From Candidatus Pacearchaeota archaeon (lineage in GTDB: Archaea; Nanobdellota; Nanobdellia; Pacearchaeales; GW2011-AR1), in assembly GCA_016186365.1 (NCBI GenBank), contig JACPLT010000007.1:1-42554 (forward strand): a DNA stretch of 42,554 bases, in the 5' to 3' direction. The position numbers and the translations under genes were made by a program. The notes under the pieces are model-generated. The model did not search any database and had not been told where the DNA came from. It saw only the letters and a program-made list of their open reading frames with translations. Shown piece by piece: positions 40,909 through 42,554 of the stretch (within the stretch, counting starts at the first letter, position 1; every line of letters begins with the position of its first letter).

Positions 40909-41379
40909 TCAAACATCCAGCACTGCTTGTATTATAAATTTATCCTTAACTTTCTTCACAAACATTGAGTTATAAGTAACTGCTTTTACATCATTGCTGA
41001 AATCATAATTCCCAGCTTTATCTCCTGAAACTTCTGCTTCTAGTTCTTTTCCTGAAATTTTTATCCGTTCTATTTCAGAAAGCAGGAATTCTTCAGAATC
41101 CAGAAGAAACAAAAATTCCTCAAGAAAATTATACAGAAGAGCTTCATTATCTTTTCCAGAAACTTTTATTTTTTTAATGATTTTTCCAGCAACTTCAATT
41201 TTCCCGCATATAACTTCTTTCATAGCCAGAGCTGAATTCGCAAAAGCCTCCTCGAGGCTTTTGCCGTATGCCTGAAATTTTACATCAGCAGTATGCTCTA
41301 AAAATTTATACCGCGAAAACACTTCTTGTTTTCGGGACCCTAAAATTTTGAGTTTATGCGAAAAATCTTTTGGTTTCAT
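40909..41379 (-). CDS. Archease (RtcB activator)
   Basis: The 156-residue protein contains YKFLEHTADVKFQAYGKSLEEAFANSALAM and the C-terminal DVKAVTYNSMFVKK...IQAVLDV, both hallmarks of archease, which stimulates RtcB guanylation and turnover. The family normally starts near YKFLEHTADV. Here 24 extra residues precede it and contain a perfect hairpin sequence. A GTG at codon 20 would give MFSRYKFLEHTAD and may be the true start, so the extension may be untranslated or acquired. It shares strand with rtcB, supporting joint function. Confidence 0.9.
   Translation of the reverse strand: MKPKDFSHKLKILGSRKQEVFSRYKFLEHTADVKFQAYGKSLEEAFANSALAMKEVICGKIEVAGKIIKKIKVSGKDNEALLYNFLEEFLFLLDSEEFLLSEIERIKISGKELEAEVSGDKAGNYDFSNDVKAVTYNSMFVKKVKDKFIIQAVLDV
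41314..41334 (-). repeat. Perfect hairpin inside the N-terminal extension of archease
   Basis: CGAAAACA and TGTTTTCG (8-bp arms, 5-nt loop) surround the possible GTG start. The hairpin may be part of a small inserted palindrome or a translational control element. A second palindrome, GCAAAAGCCTC with GAGGCTTTTGC (41240-41264), lies in the coding region for KSLEEAFA. Confidence 0.5.
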
Positions 41380-41439
41380 TTTATTCCTTTCTTGTATTTA
41401 TGCAAATTGTTTTGCTTCTTTCCATAAAAGAACAAAACA

Positions 41440-41456
41440 AAAGATATTTAAATACA
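41440..41456 (+). promoter_or_regulatory. Promoter of the secreted protein at 41482
   Basis: AAAAGATATTTAAATAC lies about 30 nt before the ATG, consistent with an archaeal TATA element and a short leader. Confidence 0.5.
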
Positions 41457-41481
41457 TTTTCTTTATTGAGTATATAAAAAA

Positions 41482-42261
41482 ATGGTGAACTTAAATATAA
41501 ATATAGAGAAAAAACACATCTTCTTGATAGTTGCTGTCAGTGTTTTTCTCGCAGGAATAATTTTAACTTTTGCCCTCCAAGCAGGAGAAGTTCCAAATCC
41601 AGGGCATAGCCCCGAACAATTGGGGGCTCCTGCAGGATGCGCAATGGGAGACGCATTAACTTGGGATGGAGATTCATGGGGTTGCGAGGGTGTTTGTTTT
41701 TCAGATGGAGACCATTGCGATACTATTGATAGTGGTACATCAGGAGTGCAATGCTTATCTGCAGTTTATGATTCTTATAGTTCGGGAGGGGTGGTTACTA
41801 AAGATACATATGTTTTTGATCTTTCGGAGGATCCCATTACAATAGCTTGTTTTAATGGAGTTCAGGGGTGTACTATCATTCAAAAAATATATGATCACAC
41901 CTCATCATCTACAAATAATCCAAAAAAAATAAGAAGCTATTCTTATATACAAACAGGACCTACTGACTCTTTAAGCAACCCCCCTTATAGTTCAGATACT
42001 GCTCCTAAAAGTTGGACAAGCAGCTATAGACCCACATCAACATTCCTTAATGGAGGAACAGGAGATGCTAAAAACATTGTTCCAAGATATCCTCAAGATG
42101 GAGACTCAAACAATAAATATTTGAGGGTATATGATGATAATCCTAATGGAAATCCTGTGAATGATGAAAAGGATATTTCTAATATCTACTGGACATTTAT
42201 TGATGATTCTGTACAATATGGAATGATAGTAGACATCTGTTCTACACCTTCTGAGAACTAA
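41482..42261 (+). CDS. Secreted/membrane-anchored protein of unknown function
   Basis: The 259-residue protein has an N-terminal helix (~11-33) followed by EVPNPGHSPEQLG, a motif I associate with exported DPANN proteins. The Cys-containing exported domain (GCAMGDALTWDGDSWGC, CFSDGDHC, ACFNGVQGC) is Ser/Thr/Asn-rich. There is one N-terminal anchor and no C-terminal helix. The frame is intact. Function not known. Confidence 0.65.
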   Translation: MVNLNINIEKKHIFLIVAVSVFLAGIILTFALQAGEVPNPGHSPEQLGAPAGCAMGDALTWDGDSWGCEGVCFSDGDHCDTIDSGTSGVQCLSAVYDSYSSGGVVTKDTYVFDLSEDPITIACFNGVQGCTIIQKIYDHTSSSTNNPKKIRSYSYIQTGPTDSLSNPPYSSDTAPKSWTSSYRPTSTFLNGGTGDAKNIVPRYPQDGDSNNKYLRVYDDNPNGNPVNDEKDISNIYWTFIDDSVQYGMIVDICSTPSEN

Positions 42262-42308
42262 TCTTTTTTAACTTTCAATTAGAGATATTTTATCTATAGC
42301 AAATAACT

Positions 42309-42452
42309 TCAATAACCGGATATAAAATGGTTATTTCCTATAAGTTTACTTTTTCTAAAATATCTCACCAACATAACCAAAACCCCAATCATCAAAACCC
42401 CGACAAAGAATAAGTTAAATACACTAAACCATAATACTTCCCTCCTTTTCAA
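42309..42452 (-). CDS. Possible small membrane protein (47 residues)
   Basis: From a TTG at 42452 the frame reads MKRREVLWFSVFNLFFVGV, then a second hydrophobic stretch, then LVRYFRKSKLIGNN, ending at TGA 42309-42311. One transmembrane helix followed by a basic tail resembles the C-terminal anchors of the surface proteins in this window. It could be a remnant of such a gene truncated by the transposase, whose 3' end it overlaps, or a chance frame. Confidence 0.3.
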   Translation of the reverse strand: MKRREVLWFSVFNLFFVGVLMIGVLVMLVRYFRKSKLIGNNHFISGY

Positions 42453-42554
42453 AGTAGTTTGAAATTCTATTCATTGCTTCTCTAACAGATTTAAAATTGC
42501 TATTCTGCAAAACATCTCTTGAAACAAAACCAAAAACTCTTTCAATCTTGTTCA
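42424..42554 (-). CDS. C-terminal end of a DDE transposase (IS630-like), cut by the window edge
   Basis: The open frame entering from the right edge encodes NKIERVFGFVSRDVLQ, NFKSVREAMNRISNYF and a short tail to TAG 42424-42426. The N-x-I-E-R-x-F/W start followed by a helical F-x-S/x...I segment is typical of the C-terminal part of IS630/DDE transposases. Only 42 codons are visible, so integrity is unknown. Confidence 0.55.
   Translation of the reverse strand, partial: NKIERVFGFVSRDVLQNSNFKSVREAMNRISNYFEKEGSIMV

Overview
The window is AT-rich archaeal DNA, most likely from a DPANN archaeon of the Pacearchaeota/Woesearchaeota type. The evidence is the gene set: archaeal RNase P protein Pop5, proteasome beta subunit, KH-type beta-CASP nuclease aCPSF1, archaeal RNase J, Mre11-Rad50, archaeal CCA-adding enzyme, RtcB with archease, a TrmB-type regulator and a presenilin-like protease. 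Many BRE/TATA promoters of the AAAGATTTATAAACC kind and several large cysteine-rich surface proteins fit the same assignment. The exact lineage is inferred from gene types only. I saw no rRNA, tRNA or CRISPR array.

Layout. 1-4.6 kb: the tail of a transposase, RNase P Pop5, a membrane-anchored subtilase, an acetyltransferase gene broken by an insertion, and a small Cys-rich protein. 4.6-23 kb: RNase J, then the first of two copies of a two-gene surface cassette (5973-10536). Next come an MNT/HEPN pair, a tail-anchored protein, an N5-glutamine-type methyltransferase, a membrane protein, mre11-rad50 and a lipoprotein operon. The second cassette copy (18467-22976) closes this part. 23-30.9 kb: two toxin-antitoxin pairs, psmB-aCPSF1, a presenilin-like protease and a TrmB regulator. 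30.9-33.6 kb: a minus-strand cluster of Era-like GTPase, DUF2073-type protein, Zn-ribbon protein and CCA-adding enzyme. 33.9-41.4 kb: a pair of surface proteins, RtcB, decaying small genes including a dead hicBA pair, and archease. 41.5 kb to the end: a secreted protein and the tail of a second transposase.

Three things stand out. (1) The two-gene cassette occurs twice in the same orientation. Each copy has a ~1,080-residue secreted Cys-rich repeat protein carrying a His/Cys dyad like clan CD peptidases (H733/C778 and H731/C780), overlapped by 38 nt with a 442-residue membrane partner. The partner is nearly unchanged between copies, whereas the repeat region has diverged almost completely. 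(2) There are four copies of a ~160-bp palindromic element (family A) with GTTAAGTAAAC-type ends. One copy has its 46-nt centre inverted relative to its arms. (3) A different ~145-151-bp double-hairpin element (family B) interrupts two unrelated genes, hicA and a GNAT acetyltransferase. In both, removing the element between short AATAAA/ATAAA direct repeats restores a perfect reading frame. The two copies differ in sequence but keep their hairpin architecture, with at least one compensatory change.

Three further genes have a single in-frame stop, one each of TAG, TAA and TGA. They are treated as interrupted genes rather than evidence of recoding.
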